Assembly (NCBI GenBank): GCA_014529385.2
Contig: CM043963.1
Span: 68,661,912-68,725,911, forward strand
From: Adiantum capillus-veneris
Lineage: Eukaryota; Streptophyta; Polypodiopsida; Polypodiales; Pteridaceae
DNA: 64,000 nucleotides
Direction of reading: 5' to 3'
Shown: positions 32,542-44,846 of the stretch, piece by piece
How the letters are laid out: each line of letters opens with the position of its first letter
How positions within the stretch are numbered: the stretch's first letter is position 1
The notes under the pieces: generated by a model
The model's database searches: none
The model's input: only the letters and a program-made list of their open reading frames with translations
What the model was told of the DNA's origin: nothing
Translations under genes and position numbers: made by a program

Positions 32542-35500
32542 TTAAGAGATCTCTCTCTCATCCTCGCATAACTCAGCATAACTTCCTATATCTATATAGA
32601 GCTCTCCGTTTAAACACATATCCTCTGTTTCATTTTGTAGCTCCTCTGCATGCACCCCATATAGAGTAGTAGCATCTTGATGCTCGTCTGGCACCACCGC
32701 AGCGGCTTCTGATTGAGCATCTTCTCTGATCTCCTCCATTGATGTCGTTGTGATTGGCACATGGTAGCCTTCATACGTCCTTGCACTACGAGGGGCTAAC
32801 TCTATGACGTACCACCAGTTTGATGTAGACTTTGTAGGATGAAATACTACCTGCCAGAGCCACATAACTTACATGAGAGCTTTCAAGCACATAACTTGTA
32901 AAAGGGGGATGTTAACTATTTATAATATACTTACTTGTTCACAATGCTCGGGTAGTACGAAAGTGTCTCTTAGGTCAGTCCATTTCTTAGTAGAATCCAC
33001 CTCAAGAAAACCAGACTCTCCTCTACGCACAGTAGCGTTTCGACCCTCCATGATTATCTTGAACCATTGCACGTCGAACAAGTCGACAAAAAATCCTCTG
33101 TAATCGATCCTCAAAATCTCTTGCAGCGTGCCGAAGTAAGTGAGTTCCGCCACCACGGGATCTGCATCAGAGGAACGTCGTCGACTAGACTGTTCAAATT
33201 TTGCCATGATTCCACAATCTTGAGTAAAACGCTTTTTGTCGATTCGTTCCACCCTAAAATGTCGACCTTTACACCATGCTGCTGTGTATGACTTATACTA
33301 CAACGAACAAAGATTATGAGTGGCCGTTCAAACGTTTATAAATAAAGTCACTTGCTAGTCGTACATTGCAAACTTACCTTGGTCGCGCAACCCCGAGAGT
33401 ACTCCCACTCTTCTTCAGTCACTTCGTCACCGCGTTGTTGTGCGCTTTTCAATTGGTTGTGCAACCATCTTAAGCTCATGAAGGTTGGTAGGCTCTCCAG
33501 AACCGCTGGATAGTGCATCGGTGGTCGTCTTCCCCGTCTCCACTCGATTCGTGCCCTTTGTCGCTCTTGCTTTGCATCCTCATATTGTGAAATCCACTTT
33601 TGCATCACTGGATTGTGAAGCATGCAAAATCGGTTGATTTTAGCCTCTAGATCTTCCGTCATCTTCTTCTCAACACCGAGATTGCACATGACAATCCCAG
33701 ATATGCGCTCATCATCTATGGTTCGCCATAGCGTGTCCCGGGATTTATCAAATCCGTCTAGCCACTCTCCAATGTACACTAGGGACTCTGATACCAACCA
33801 ACCTTCTGCCATGCTACCCTCCGGACGTGCCTTTTGACGCACATATCCCTTAAGCGTTTTCATGAAACGCTCTAAGAAGAACATCCATCTGGAATGAACT
33901 GTGCCAGCTATTTCCACCTCATCAACTATGTGAATAAGAAGATGCACCTGAATGGTTAGCATTGTAGTAGGAAAATGTTTCTCAAACATGCACACAAGCT
34001 CCGCAGCATTTAGTTTGGCGAATGGTATGGAGTCTACGTCGATCTCCTTTTGTGAGATCCATTGCACCAGCTTTGCAAGTTTGTAGATTGTGTTACGGAT
34101 GTCGAGAGACAAACATCCCTCAATGGCAACCGGTAAAATAAACTGTAAAGTATGTGCAGCAATGATATTAAAGTCCACATTTTATGCAATGATATTAAAG
34201 TCCACTATGAACGTACCTGACACATTTTATGCCAATCGTGTGACTTCAAACCGGTAAGCTTTCCTTCTTTAGTAAAACACGTTCGGAGCGAGTGCATTAC
34301 GCCAGTGGGGGTCCGCAAAGATCGAATGGCCTCTTTTACTTTGCGTTCTTGGGCTCCTGTGAAAATCCATGGTGCTTTAGGAAGTTTTATCGATCCATCA
34401 GACGCTGTTTGCGGCCAATATTGCTCCATACGATCCACATTTCTAAGGTCAACTCTGGCTCCCAAAGTATCTTTCTTGCCGGTCAAATGGTCCCATAGTA
34501 GATTACCCACATTCTTGAATATGTGCATTGGATCGAGCAAGTGATTGATCACGAGTCGAGGCCAGTATGGTAACTCGTACCATAGAGATAGTCTCTTCAT
34601 CCCTGGAGGCAATCCGTCATCGCACATCTCCTTCTGCTCTAACCATGCTTGTGCAGACATCCTTGGTGGCTCTCTTCCCAAAAAGCCGTCGCGTAACACA
34701 TGATTCTCCGGAAGATACGCTTGATGACCTTCGTAGATTTGCTTCTTCAGTGAGGGTGCCCTACGTGCATTCAGTCTAGGTCCACATGTGACACATGCTC
34801 TGTATCCGCTTGTTTGAAGCCCTGCATGTATACACATGATAATAGATCAACTATGGGGAAAAACAAGATTTACAGTGTCTGAGAGAGGAGTGTCAATAGA
34901 TCACCTGAGCATTCTGTTAGCCCGGGATAGTCATGCATGGTCCACATTAGAATACCTCTGATCAAAGCATTCCGTCGTCCTGTGTGTCGGCTCATATCCA
35001 CCACCTCTATGCCAATCCACAATTGTTGTAGCTCTTCCAATAGTGGACGAAGATACACATCCATATTCCCCACTTTATATCGCCCTGGCACTATCAAGCT
35101 TAGCCATAGGTGCCCCTTCTTCGTAGTCAACCACGGGGGAATGTTGTAGTTGACGATGACAACGGGCCATACACTGTAAGATGTTGATCTTTGACCAAAT
35201 GGATTTACGCCATCCATAGCCAGGCCTAAGCGCAAATTTCGAGCTTCCCTGGCAAAATCCGACCATGTTCCATCTATATGTTTCCAGGCTGCGCAATCTG
35301 CAGGAATTCGTAGCACACCATCCGAAGATTTATTCTCCTCATGCCATGATGCTAGGGCGGCCATGGACTTACATTCGAAGAAATGCTTGATGCGAGGAAG
35401 CAAAGGAAAATGTCGCAAAACCTTTTGTGGAATTTTTGTCCCGTGGAGATCTACTCGATATCTTTCGGAATCACATTTCGGACACTTCTCCATGTCTGTG

Positions 35501-36273
35501 TATTCCCCTCTGAAAAGAATGCAGTCATTAGGACAAGCGTGGATAGAATTGTAATCCATCCCCAAGTTTCGCAAAATCTTTCTTGCTTCATCTCGGGAAT
35601 CTGGCATCACATTGTCAGCTGGTAGAATGTGCTCTTTCAGCAATCTACACAACATAAAAATATGATACAGTCGTGTAGAAATCTATCAGATCATTATACA
35701 CCATGAGCTCTATTAAAGTAAACTAATTGTAATAGATCACCTGAAAAGCGCTGTGACGCTAGTGTCACTCCATCCAAACTTTGCCTGCATGTTGAGAAGA
35801 ACCAGGAGTGCTTTCAATCTAGACATACGTGCTCCATTATACAATGATGTATCGGCTTCACTTTTCATATCATCATAGATAAGCCTTTCTGAATCCATGA
35901 TCGTCTCGATCATTTCATCAATCTCGGGCTCAAACATTGCCTCGTTGGGAATGTGCTCTGCATGATCATCCCCCGAGCTGTCAGAGGCTACATCTTGTGG
36001 CCTCACATATGCTGCTTGACCAAAGCGCCTGCGAATACGTCTATTGGGTTGCAAGATTGCTGCTTGTTGGCCAACGTCAGAGTCCGACGAGTTATAATTG
36101 GCAACAACTCGATCTATAATAGATGGATCGAACTCGCCAAATTCACGAACGTGCTGCAAAGAAACACGTCTTGTCCGTCGCACAGCATGCTTGCATTGAT
36201 TACAAGGACATAAGACCCTCGTTGAGAGATAGGTGTTTCGGTTGGACGGTCCCACATCCTCGTCGCTACTCAT
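32542..36273 (-). CDS. TNP2-type CACTA transposase, copy 2, intact
   Basis: Six exons: 36273-35741, 35644-34905, 34821-34217, 34142-33378, 33297-32935 and 32850-32542. All junctions keep the frame, giving 1104 codons from MSSDEDVG to a stop at 32542. Order: acidic N-terminus with CPCNQCK (transposase-associated type); Transposase_21/TNP2 core in exons 2-3 (DGVNPFG, YSVWPVVIVNYN, MWTMHDYPG, then CVTC and LLDPMHIFKNV); DUF4218-like region in exon 4 (HFPTTML, HSRWMFFLERFMKTLKGYV); DUF4216-like region in exons 5-6 (FFVDLFDVQWF, NWWYVIE). In En/Spm the TNP2-type protein binds the termini and catalyses excision and integration in the nucleus. It is about 95% or more identical to copy 1 by eye. Confidence 0.92.
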
Positions 36274-36337
36274 AATGAGGATAAAAAACTTATAACCTAG
36301 ACAACAAATTTAATATTCTATTGGCATTCTTCATCTT

Positions 36338-36360
36338 ATCTCTCTCTCTCTCTCTCTCTT
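36338..36360. repeat. (TC)n microsatellite upstream of the transposase gene, copy 2
   Basis: About 23 bp, at the position of the 77-bp array at 12766-12842 in copy 1. Confidence 0.85.
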
Positions 36361-36730
36361 TACCTCACATTCTCTAGTCATGTCCAATCCCCGCACACCT
36401 CGGTCTAGAGGTGCACGGAGATCAGAACCACCGGGTTATAATCTCGTCTTTATTGGTCAATACCTATATTTGTGGGTACAAGAAATCTAGACACCCACGT
36501 CTACATGATACTGCATGTAGTGGACAAAATCCCTTTGCCTCTTCTCTAGCTGTAGCACTTCACTTCATCTTAACATCTTTTCACAGTAGATCTTTTCACT
36601 GTTCGTCTAACTCTAAACCCTAAACCGTAAGTAATTCTTGCGTGGACTCGATCTAACGTAAATAAGCGTAAATCTAAATAAACGTAAATCTAACTAAAAA
36701 TAAAGCTAAATCTAATTTAACGTAAGTCTA

Positions 36731-36938
36731 ATGACTAGAGGTTGTCTAGATGGTCATTGTGTCGGGGATGTAGTGACTCTTGCCGCCCTGAAGATCCACC
36801 TTCTTCCCTATCTTCTGAAGACATTTCACCAGTACTTTTGGATCGACGGAGCCCACTATGAGTGAAGGCAGCAATACCCTATATTCCATTGAGGGCTTTC
36901 TTCACCCGCTTCATGCAGGCATCGCAGTCTATGGAGAC
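36731..36938 (-). pseudogene. Captured HIPP gene fragment (HMA part only), CACTA copy 2
   Basis: Same DNA as 11749-11956 of copy 1: the CxxC block IDCDACMKRVKKALNGI, the same in-frame stop, and the later HMA block (VDPKVLVKCLQKIGKKVDL). The CaaX-bearing block is absent: the sequence jumps from CTCTAGTCAT to TAGACTTACG, which removes about 449 bp present in copy 1 at 11957-12405. Confidence 0.78.
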
Positions 36939-37144
36939 CCGCATCTAATCTAATATAACATAAATCTAAATCTAACTTAAATAAATGTAAATCTAGTTAA
37001 AAATAAACCTAAATCTAATTTAATGTAAGTCTACATATAACCTAATCTTTAACGTCTTTTAAAATAGTTTCCTACGACGTTATAACTCTCTTCTTCCTGT
37101 GTGTGTGCGCGTGTGTGGATGTGTGTGCCAATAAAAAGAGATAA

Positions 37145-37240
37145 ATGGTATAACCTTTCTATCACCCATGCCAAGTATGATAGATTGATTATGCCATTTC
37201 TCTCTTGAATAATAGGTCTTCAGTTCAACTCCTCGTCGGC
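37145..37240 (+). repeat. tRNA-like / SINE-like segment inside CACTA copy 2
   Basis: Counterpart of 11400-11515. The B-box-like site reads CAGTTCAACTCC here. Confidence 0.4.
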
Positions 37241-37299
37241 TAGATCTTTAGGTCTTTTAATTTTAATTAGTTTCCTACGACGCTCCCTTAGTTTCTCTT

Positions 37300-37512
37300 T
37301 CTTTCTCTCTCAATGTGTGTGCGTTTTTTTGGATCGTATGCATGTTTTCTTTCTCTTTTCCTCTCTCAATGTGTGCGTTTTTTGTTTATGCATGTTCTCT
37401 CTCTCTTTTCCTCTCTCAATGCGTGCGTTTTTTGTTTATGCATGCTCTCTCTCTCTTTTTCTCTCTCAATGTGTGTGTGCATTCTTTGTTTATGTATGTG
37501 TGTGCGTTTTTG

Positions 37513-37556
<44 letters not shown>

Positions 37557-37676
37557 AACACTATATGTGTGTGTGTATATGTGTGTGTGTGAGAGAGAGC
37601 GCGATGGAGAGAGAAAGAGGGGAAGGGAACATGAGAATGAGGAGAGGGAAGGAGCATACCTGGATCTCCTTCCTCT

Positions 37677-37716
<40 letters not shown>

Positions 37717-37750
37717 GAAAAAGAGAGAGAGAGAGAGAGAGAGAGAGTGA
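37300..37750. repeat. Microsatellite and minisatellite block, CACTA copy 2
   Basis: About four ~50-bp units (CTCTCAATG, TTTTTTGTTTATGCATG), then (TC)n at about 37516-37552, (GT)n at 37681-37712 and (AG)n at 37722-37747. Array lengths differ from copy 1 while the order is the same. Confidence 0.85.
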
Positions 37751-37786
37751 GGGAGAGCGTTACCTGTTCTTTGCTTGAGGGCGCCG

Positions 37787-37815
37787 AAAAACTCAGATCT
37801 GAGATCTGAGTTTTT
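37787..37815. repeat. 29-bp palindrome, CACTA copy 2
   Basis: Same palindrome as 10829-10857, between the 5' sub-terminal motifs and the microsatellite block. Confidence 0.85.
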
Positions 37816-37847
37816 GGGCGCGCTCGGTTATTTTTTTTACCCCAGCT

Positions 37848-37985
37848 GGCGTCGCTATGAGCGTCGCTATGAGCGTCGCAAATTTCTTTGTAAATTTGCG
37901 ACGCTCATAGCGACGCTTATAGCGACGCTCATAGCGACGCCGGGATTTTTTTTTTTGAGCGTCGCTGTGTGAGCGTCGCTAATGT
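37848..37985. repeat. 5' sub-terminal motif array of CACTA copy 2
   Basis: GCGTCGCTATGAGCGTCGC repeated, then the inverse TTGCGACGCTCATAGCGACG, forming a hairpin around 37885. It has more motif units than the matching end of copy 1. Confidence 0.8.
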
Positions 37986-38638
37986 GAAGAGCCTCTTGTA
38001 GTGCCAGTGTGCGCGGAGCCACCTGCTGCGTTGGCCCGCGCGGAGGCTTTTTGAAAGCCGAATCTGAAAGAGCGTTCCGTCGCAATGCAGCACTTGCGAG
38101 TTGGTCCCTGTTTGGACGTCATTTGGAGGGCATAGCTCGGGGCCCTGTGGTCTCTTTGTAGACTTGAATGGGTCTTCAGCTCAGCATGGGCCACAAAAGT
38201 GGCCGGGGCGCGACGAACACCGTTGGCTTGGTTCGTCGCGTTTTTGGAGATTCTCTGTTTTTGATATAAAGAGCCCTGTCTGGCTCGCATCTGCCTTTTC
38301 TTCATGTGGAGAGCCCTGTCTGGCTCACATCTTTGCTTTTTGTGTTTGGAGGTGTCCGGCTCGGATCGGGGCCGGCGCGGGTCATGGGTGACGGCCCGGT
38401 GTTCAGGACGCACATTCTTGTCATGGAGGTGCCCGGCTCGGATCGGGGCCGGCGCGGGTCACGGGTGACGGCCCGGTGTTCAGGGAACGCGCCACGGGAC
38501 GGAGGGCGTGTGGTTGCTTTCTGGAGCTCTCTTCACCAAGATTTTGACGACCCGGGCCAGTGCGGTTAGAGTCGTCATGAGGATCGTGCGCGTCGGGCAC
38601 GTCGGTCTTCAGCTCGTTTCCAGGAGCTCTTTTGCTGA

Positions 38639-38650
38639 GCTCTGATACCA
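38639..38650 (-). other. Primer binding site of the GC-rich LTR element
   Basis: Minus-strand TGGTATCAGAGC, two bases after the LTR end. It is complementary to the 3' end of plant initiator tRNA-Met. Confidence 0.85.
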
Positions 38651-38652
38651 AG

Positions 38653-39100
38653 TGTGACGCCCCAGAATCTGGGCGCGTCGGGGAGGGGACCTTTTGGGGC
38701 CCGGCGGGGATTTATACCCGCGCGGGCGGAGGGGACTTCTGTCTTCAAGGGCCCGGCGGGGATCGACACCCGCGCGGGCGGAGGGGACTTTCGTCTTCAA
38801 GGGGTCCTGGCGCGGACGGCACCGGCTCAGGAGGGCCCGGCTCGGACGGGACCGGCTCGGGCGTGGTTGCGTTCCATGGGTCGAAGGCCGTTTGCGTTTC
38901 GCGGGTCTTCGCGGGTCTTGCGTTCCGGGTCCCTAGCCCCACGTAGCCTCAGGCTCCGCCGCACCGCCGACGGGTCATAGCGTGCCCCGGGGAACCTTGC
39001 GTGGAGTCCCCACGGTGCGCGAGTGCGTGGAGTGAGGCTACAGTGTCTAGGTGGGGGGTCCCCTCCCGTGGCCGTTCTCGGGAGGCTCATACCCCTTATA
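38653..39100 (-). repeat. 5' LTR of the GC-rich element
   Basis: 448 bp, plus-strand start TGTGACGCCCC, end CCCCTTATA, followed by the target duplication CGGAA. Apart from one 46-bp unit it is almost identical to 29540-30033, so insertion was recent. Confidence 0.88.
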
Positions 39101-39404
39101 CGGAAACCCGGGTCTGCCAGCCGAGTCCCCTTATGGCTTATAATTTGAATGGCATTTATTTTTGTTGAGTCTCTTTTTGAAAAAGGGACCCGTCAAATCA
39201 ATTCTCCATTGGCCCAGTCTTGCTAAAACGCTCTTAATACAAAAGAAAATGTGTGTAAGTGTGAGTTTAAGACTTTCAAGGATTTTGTCAAGGATTCTGT
39301 CACCGACATACCACTAAAACAAAATGTGTGATGTGTGACCACAATTATGCAACTTGTACTTTATCCGACTATTATTATTAACAAATAGTGAGACCCGGCT
39401 CTAA

Positions 39405-41000
39405 TGTATCTGTCATAATAATCAATATCTGATTCTCCTAAATGATTTTCTCATGTTAAACTCATCATTTAATATGGGAAAGTGCGAGGGGAGAAAAAAC
39501 TACAATATTGGTTAAGCTAGCAGACCGGCCACAGTAGGGATCCAAATGAGGGAAACTAGGGATCCAAAGGAGGGGGGCCATCTGCAAAAGAGCCATGTGC
39601 AACAATGGGCTAAAAAGACCCTAAGGTTCATCCCATTAAGACTTCCAAAATGCTAAGGTTCCAAAATTCAAAGGTTGTGTCCAAAGGTCAACCATAGGGG
39701 AATTTGATGCTTTGTGTGTGTACAAAAAAGTCTTTACAATCCCTACTTAGGAGGGGGTGAGCCTTGCATGTAGGGGATGAGAGAGAAAGCCACACACACA
39801 CACAAGCTCCCTTTACACAAAGGGAATGAGGGACACATGTCAGCTCCCTAGGCCAGATGCCCACAAGGTGTACCCAATTCCTATTGGATGGCCATGGAGG
39901 TGGACCAATGAGAATTAGACTAGAGTAAATCTAATTTAATTAATATAAAAACACTTAATAAAAGAACCAATGAGAATAAGGTCCTCTAGAAGACTATTGG
40001 ACAGTCTCCCAAGGGGTCCAATGAGCATTCAACAGCCCAATGGCTTGCCTGATTCCTATTGGCCAGGAGGCAAACGGGTCCAATGAGAGTTTAGTTGAAT
40101 GATTAAATTACCTAAAGCTCTCACAAAAGGGGAAAGGGGGACACATGTTAGAAGGCTATCACTTATGCTGCTTAATTGTCATTGGCTAGCCCTAGGGAGG
40201 TCCAATGAGAGGATAGAAAGAGCAATTAGCAAGAGGGGTCGCCCAAGAGAGAGAGAGGGGGCTGATTTTTGCAAGGCATTATCACACACACACTCACACA
40301 ATCTCATGTGTGAAGCAAAGAAGACTCTCTCTCCTTCTCAAGCTTTAATGGAAAGCTTACCACCTACTCCAAGCTTGTGAGAAGGGAGGCCTACACCAAC
40401 AACACTTGACTTAGTGATGCAAATCCAACCAAGAGCCAAGCTTCAATGCATGCTCATCTCCTCTACCATGCTAATTACTAAGCTAAGCTATGCTAATATG
40501 AGTGATTATGTGAGGAGATGTACATCTTTCTCGTAAGACTACTCCTTCTTCCTCTCAATCTACTCTCATACCCTGCTAGCTCTCACCATCTTCGAAGGTG
40601 TGTGAGGTCTTGGGTTTGAGACCGGGGAGAATTGATGTTGTGTTTGATAAGTGTTTTGCTTAGTGCATAAAGCTTTCATTTTCATTGCACTAGCTAGTCT
40701 TGAAGGAACACAAAGAATTGTATTGTACAATGTCTCTCTTAATGGGAGAAACCATAATACAAAGCCTTTTGGAGGGGGGACCGGCTCCATGTAAATCCGT
40801 TCCTCAACTGTTGTGAATAGCTTAATTTCTCTCTCTTTTGAAAGTATTGTTCATGCTATCTAACTAGGTGTTATGCTTTTTTGTTGCTCTCTCCACCCAA
40901 GCACTCTTTAATTCTCATTAGGAATCTATTCTAATGAAATGCCCACTATGTTCATGTTAATTTCCACTACACACAAGTTTTTAGGCCATTAAATGTTACA
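39405..41000 (+). repeat. Probable 5' LTR of element B
   Basis: It ends TGTTACA directly before the primer site. It contains short variants of CCAATGAGA..TTGG (several between 39900 and 40215), with the 5' end near TGTATCTGTCATAATA by comparison with 5730-6130. The exact start needs the missing 3' LTR. Confidence 0.6.
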
Positions 41001-41001
41001 T

Positions 41002-41013
41002 TGGTATCAGAGC
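41002..41013 (+). other. Primer binding site of element B
   Basis: TGGTATCAGAGC, one base after the LTR end TGTTACA; complementary to plant initiator tRNA-Met. Confidence 0.88.
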
Positions 41014-42014
41014 ACAAGGTTTCTCTTTTCTTGCTCAAGAAGGGAGGTCCTCAAGCTAGCTATAAATCGTTGGTATTATTAATTGCTTGTGAGTAAGTAG
41101 AATAGGGATTTTTCAGCCTTGCAGTGCGCCTGCCTTCGTGCAGTTAACGAGGCATCACCGTCGAGAGCTATGGTCTTAATAGTGGAGTCCTACGGGGCTT
41201 GCCTACGGCTTAACCACTATTGAGCTATTAGAAGCTTGACAGGAGCCGGTGCTGTTTTGGTGTTGAAAGACCCTCTCTTCTATTCCTTGCAATTAATGGT
41301 ATTCGAGCTACGGATACAATAGCTTGAGTGCTTTTTCTAAAGGGGTAAAGAGGAGTAGCAACTAGGGCTTGAAGTGCCAAAGTACACCTAAAAAGTTTAC
41401 ACCTAAAAGTTGTTAGAATGGCTGACAATAGTAAAGAGAGTGAAATTAATGTTGATAACTTTGATTTTGCTAATGAGCAAGCTACTAATGATGCTCCGAT
41501 GCTTGTTAACTATCTTGTTTCTAGGCTTCAACAAGCCATGGGCAATCCATCTCTCCAAAGTGAAGTGCAACGGCAGCTTTGTGCTCATGGGATTCTCCAA
41601 GCTCACCACCATGACGAGAGAACACCTAGGAAGCCTCCTTGTGAGACTTCCAAAAGAGGTCTCTCTCTGATTCGGGAAGAAGAAGAGAATCCATACGAAG
41701 GGCTCAAGAATTTACTTCTTGATGATGCATCTCCTTCCCAAAGGAGAACTCAAGAGCCTCCACCGAAGGAACGAGAAAGAAGTGAGTCTCCCGCCACCTC
41801 TGCGGAGATGGCTCCACGAAGACGGCGGGCTAAACGCTCTCCATCACCACAAAAGCGGAGAAGACCATCGCACCTTTCTCCACACCGTAATTCAAAGAGG
41901 GATGAGGCGAGAAAGAGGACACCCTCTTCTCCATCTTCTTCATCCTCTTCCTCTTATGAAAGTGATGGTGAAGACGACGAAGATCAAGATAAGAAAAAGG
42001 CGAGAAAGAGGTCA

Positions 42015-42156
42015 TGCCAGGACAAGGGTAGGACCAGTCCGGGCCAAGGGCCAGGACGGACATGCAGTCAAGGGGGTCCCTATATTTAGAAGGCTAGGGG
42101 CCTATATAGGGCATGGCTGGGTGGTGATGAGCATGCTCAGTTCCCCCGTCCTTTCA
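42015..42156 (+). repeat. 5' LTR of family L copy 1
   Basis: TGCCAGGACAAGGG to CCTTTCA. It contains GGACATGCAGTCAAGGGGG, which is shared by all three family L LTRs in this window. Confidence 0.82.
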
Positions 42157-42219
42157 CTGGTATCAGAGCTCAGGGAGGGAGCAACCATGGAGGAGGGGAA
42201 GAAGCATGGCCTTCTCTCC

Positions 42220-42225
<6 letters not shown>

Positions 42226-42281
<56 letters not shown>
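42226..42281 (+). repeat. (CT)n microsatellite in the family L leader
   Basis: About 56 bp, starting about 57 bp after the primer site. A (TC)n array occupies the same place in copy 2 of the family (51943-52061). Confidence 0.9.
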
Positions 42282-42283
<2 letters not shown>

Positions 42284-44810
42284 CTCACTTGTGAAGCATG
42301 CAAGGAAGAAGCATGGCCTCTCTCTTGCTTGGGAGTCTTTTGTCTCTCTCCCTCATTTTCAGCAAGGACGTGCATGTGAGTGCACACCGGGGGTGCATAG
42401 ACTCTTGGCAAAGGGCTGGATCCCGGCCGTGTGTAGGCGCCCTTGGGGTGGGAGGATATGACAACTGATATGCCCGTGTGCAGGCACCCTTGGGGCGGTA
42501 GGGGGTCGACAGTCAAATTGCGCTAGAAGGAGGATTTTGAGGCTCGTTGAGCTTGCGCTACTGTCAGGTTCAACATTCGTTTCTATGGCGATGCAAGATA
42601 AGGCCTCTGACTGCATCATCTTGTCCCTCCCGTCGATGGGGCAAAACCTGTGCAGCTTGTTGCGATTACAATTTCAAACCAAGGCACCCAATTAGGGCAC
42701 CTTGGACAACCTAAATTTTTTTTTAAGGACGGGTGCCCACATGTCACCATCTGCTCGGTCGTAGCAAGAAACTCGTGCTTGCGGACACCACCAACGGTTT
42801 CGGAGATAAACTAGGTAGGCATGAGGTCAAGAGGGTCACACCTCGGAGTTCGCAAACAGCAAGGGCTTGGAATCGAGGACCTGCACTCAAGGTCAATTGT
42901 TTTGAAGGCAATAGACGCTCCGCAAGAGGCAAGAAACATGCAAGGCATGCAAAGTACATCGATCAGAAAGGCGACCGGCTTGTCATAGGATCGGAAGATT
43001 TGTCCAAATGCCACTGCATAAATTTGAAATGCAAGGGAGGTACGCATCTCAAAATGGTTTATAATTTTTGTATTTGACTAAAGTTTTAGACAAAACATGC
43101 ACGAATGGTTAACAATTGCGAGGTTGCTACCAATTGGTACTGTCATCCAATTGCATTCAGGAAAGTTCAGGCCATGCCTGCAATTGGTACGGTACAGATG
43201 TTGGCATGGCCGACTAATTTTTTTATTTTTTTATTTATGCTTCTTTTGTGCCATTACGGTAAATGCTTATAAGCCTTGGGTATGGCATTTTGCTCAATAA
43301 AGCCACAAATTGGTGGGAATTCCTTTTGGTATACCACCGTCATAAGCTACCCGATGGTGTTTCCATCATTCACAACGGAACAAGGCTTCAACAAGGCAAA
43401 CTTACCTAACAAGTAAGGGCAAGAAACACATGGCCTTGTCTCTTGTAAGCCTCCTCGACAACCCCTTTGGCGTTGATGCAAAATGGTCCCCAATTCTTGT
43501 TGTTCGTTTTGGCCATGCAATGAGGAGAAGCACGGCTCCATGCACTTATGGGCCATCGATATGGTTGCCTAACATCTCTTGATATGTCTTGGAGGGGGGA
43601 AGCAAGGATTCCAGAAGGAGGGCTCCATATCTACATATAGGTCCAGGACAACGTAATCAAGCCAAGCAGGTACACAGTACATATTTTGCAAGTTTTTTTG
43701 CTTTTCAGCACATGGGGCCAATTCGACAAGGTCGACTTTCTTTTGCTTTGTAAATTGGCAAGAATATCTGTTCGCTATGAGCATAGAAGTATTTATGTGA
43801 CGCACGGCTTTCATAATTGCTCAATTTTGTATTCAAACTTCGCATGTTTGGCATATGCTATGAGCATTACCAACTTGGAAGGGATTTAACACTATGCTTG
43901 CATGATATTTCATTCCATACCAGATGGGTGTGCATGCCATATGAGACTGTATATGATACACGTGACAACCCTCTTTTGCTCGTTCGAATTGGCTATGAGT
44001 CGGATTCGACCTTCACAAGTTAACGACATCTTAACTTTGCCAGTTACACGTGAAGTAAGACTTTTATCTCATGCTAAGATATCACCTCTTGAATAGACGT
44101 CAAGGGCATTGGCCCATTGGAACACGTTTTCATTGGAACACGTTGTCTGTTATGTAAAGCAAAGTGCTTTGACAAATTCACATGAAGCAAGGCTTCTCAC
44201 GCGTGCCACGATACTGCCCATTCACTTGGCATCAAGGGCATTGACATGCCAACTTGGGAACCTGTTTACCATTGCAATTTCCTCCCATTCATGTGTGGCA
44301 ACAACACGTTATGATGCATCGCTGCCAAGGCAGCCTCTGCAAGGCACTTATGGTTTCGGCTCTCCTGCTTGAGGCCATTATAGTAGCCAAGGGCTTACAA
44401 TTCTGCATGCACGGCATGCTAACCGGGTGGCATGAATTCCACCGATTCATGGATTACGCTTCCGCTATCACACTCGCAACTCTGTCAAGGATAGACTAAG
44501 TGAGGATTTTTTAAAGTGTTTTTTGGTTTCTGTCAACACAACAACACTAAAAGGAACCAAAAATTTGGACTTGATTCCCAGGCACAATGCCAATGCCAAG
44601 TCATCCTCACATAATCACGACCTCTACAAGGTAGATGGGTCGGAATGAGTTTTATGTTTTTCTATTATCTCTCTCGATGAGAGAGTCATACCAGAACATT
44701 GTGGACTGCTTATACGATAAGTTGCACGTCAGGCATAAGATGCCTCAAGGCACACAGCTTGGGTACACACTCTACAAACTTACGAAAAGTTCCTCAGCCC
44801 AGCATGCTCT

Positions 44811-44846
<36 letters not shown>

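Larger units (their letters stand above)
30308..38003 (-). mobile_element. CACTA (En/Spm-type) transposon copy 2, 7696 bp
   Basis: Ends CACTACAAGAGG (30308-30319) and CCTCTTGTAGTG (37992-38003) with a 3-bp target duplication CCA (30305-30307 and 38004-38006). Genes run on the minus strand, so it faces copy 1. Both element genes have complete reading frames with consistent splice sites, making this the candidate autonomous copy. It inserted inside the GC-rich LTR element, so it is younger than that element. Confidence 0.97.
29540..39100 (-). mobile_element. Small GC-rich non-coding LTR element holding CACTA copy 2
   Basis: Seen: LTRs at 29540-30033 (494 bp) and 38653-39100 (448 bp), and a 5-bp target duplication CGGAA (29535-29539 and 39101-39105). 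An initiator-Met primer site lies next to the right LTR. Without the nested CACTA the element is about 1.9 kb, with about 920 bp between LTRs and no gag or pol, so it is a TRIM/LARD-like non-autonomous retrotransposon that must be moved in trans. LTR ends are TG..TA on the plus strand, not the usual TG..CA. It is strikingly GC-rich against AT-rich surroundings. Confidence 0.85.

Noticed and set aside
10678-38003. The two CACTA copies as an assembly duplication
   Set aside because: They have different flanks, different target duplications, many small indels and opposite orientation, so they are two real insertions.
41719-42294. Alternative plus-strand frame overlapping element B gag
   Set aside because: Out of frame with gag and running into the family L LTR and microsatellite; no domain.
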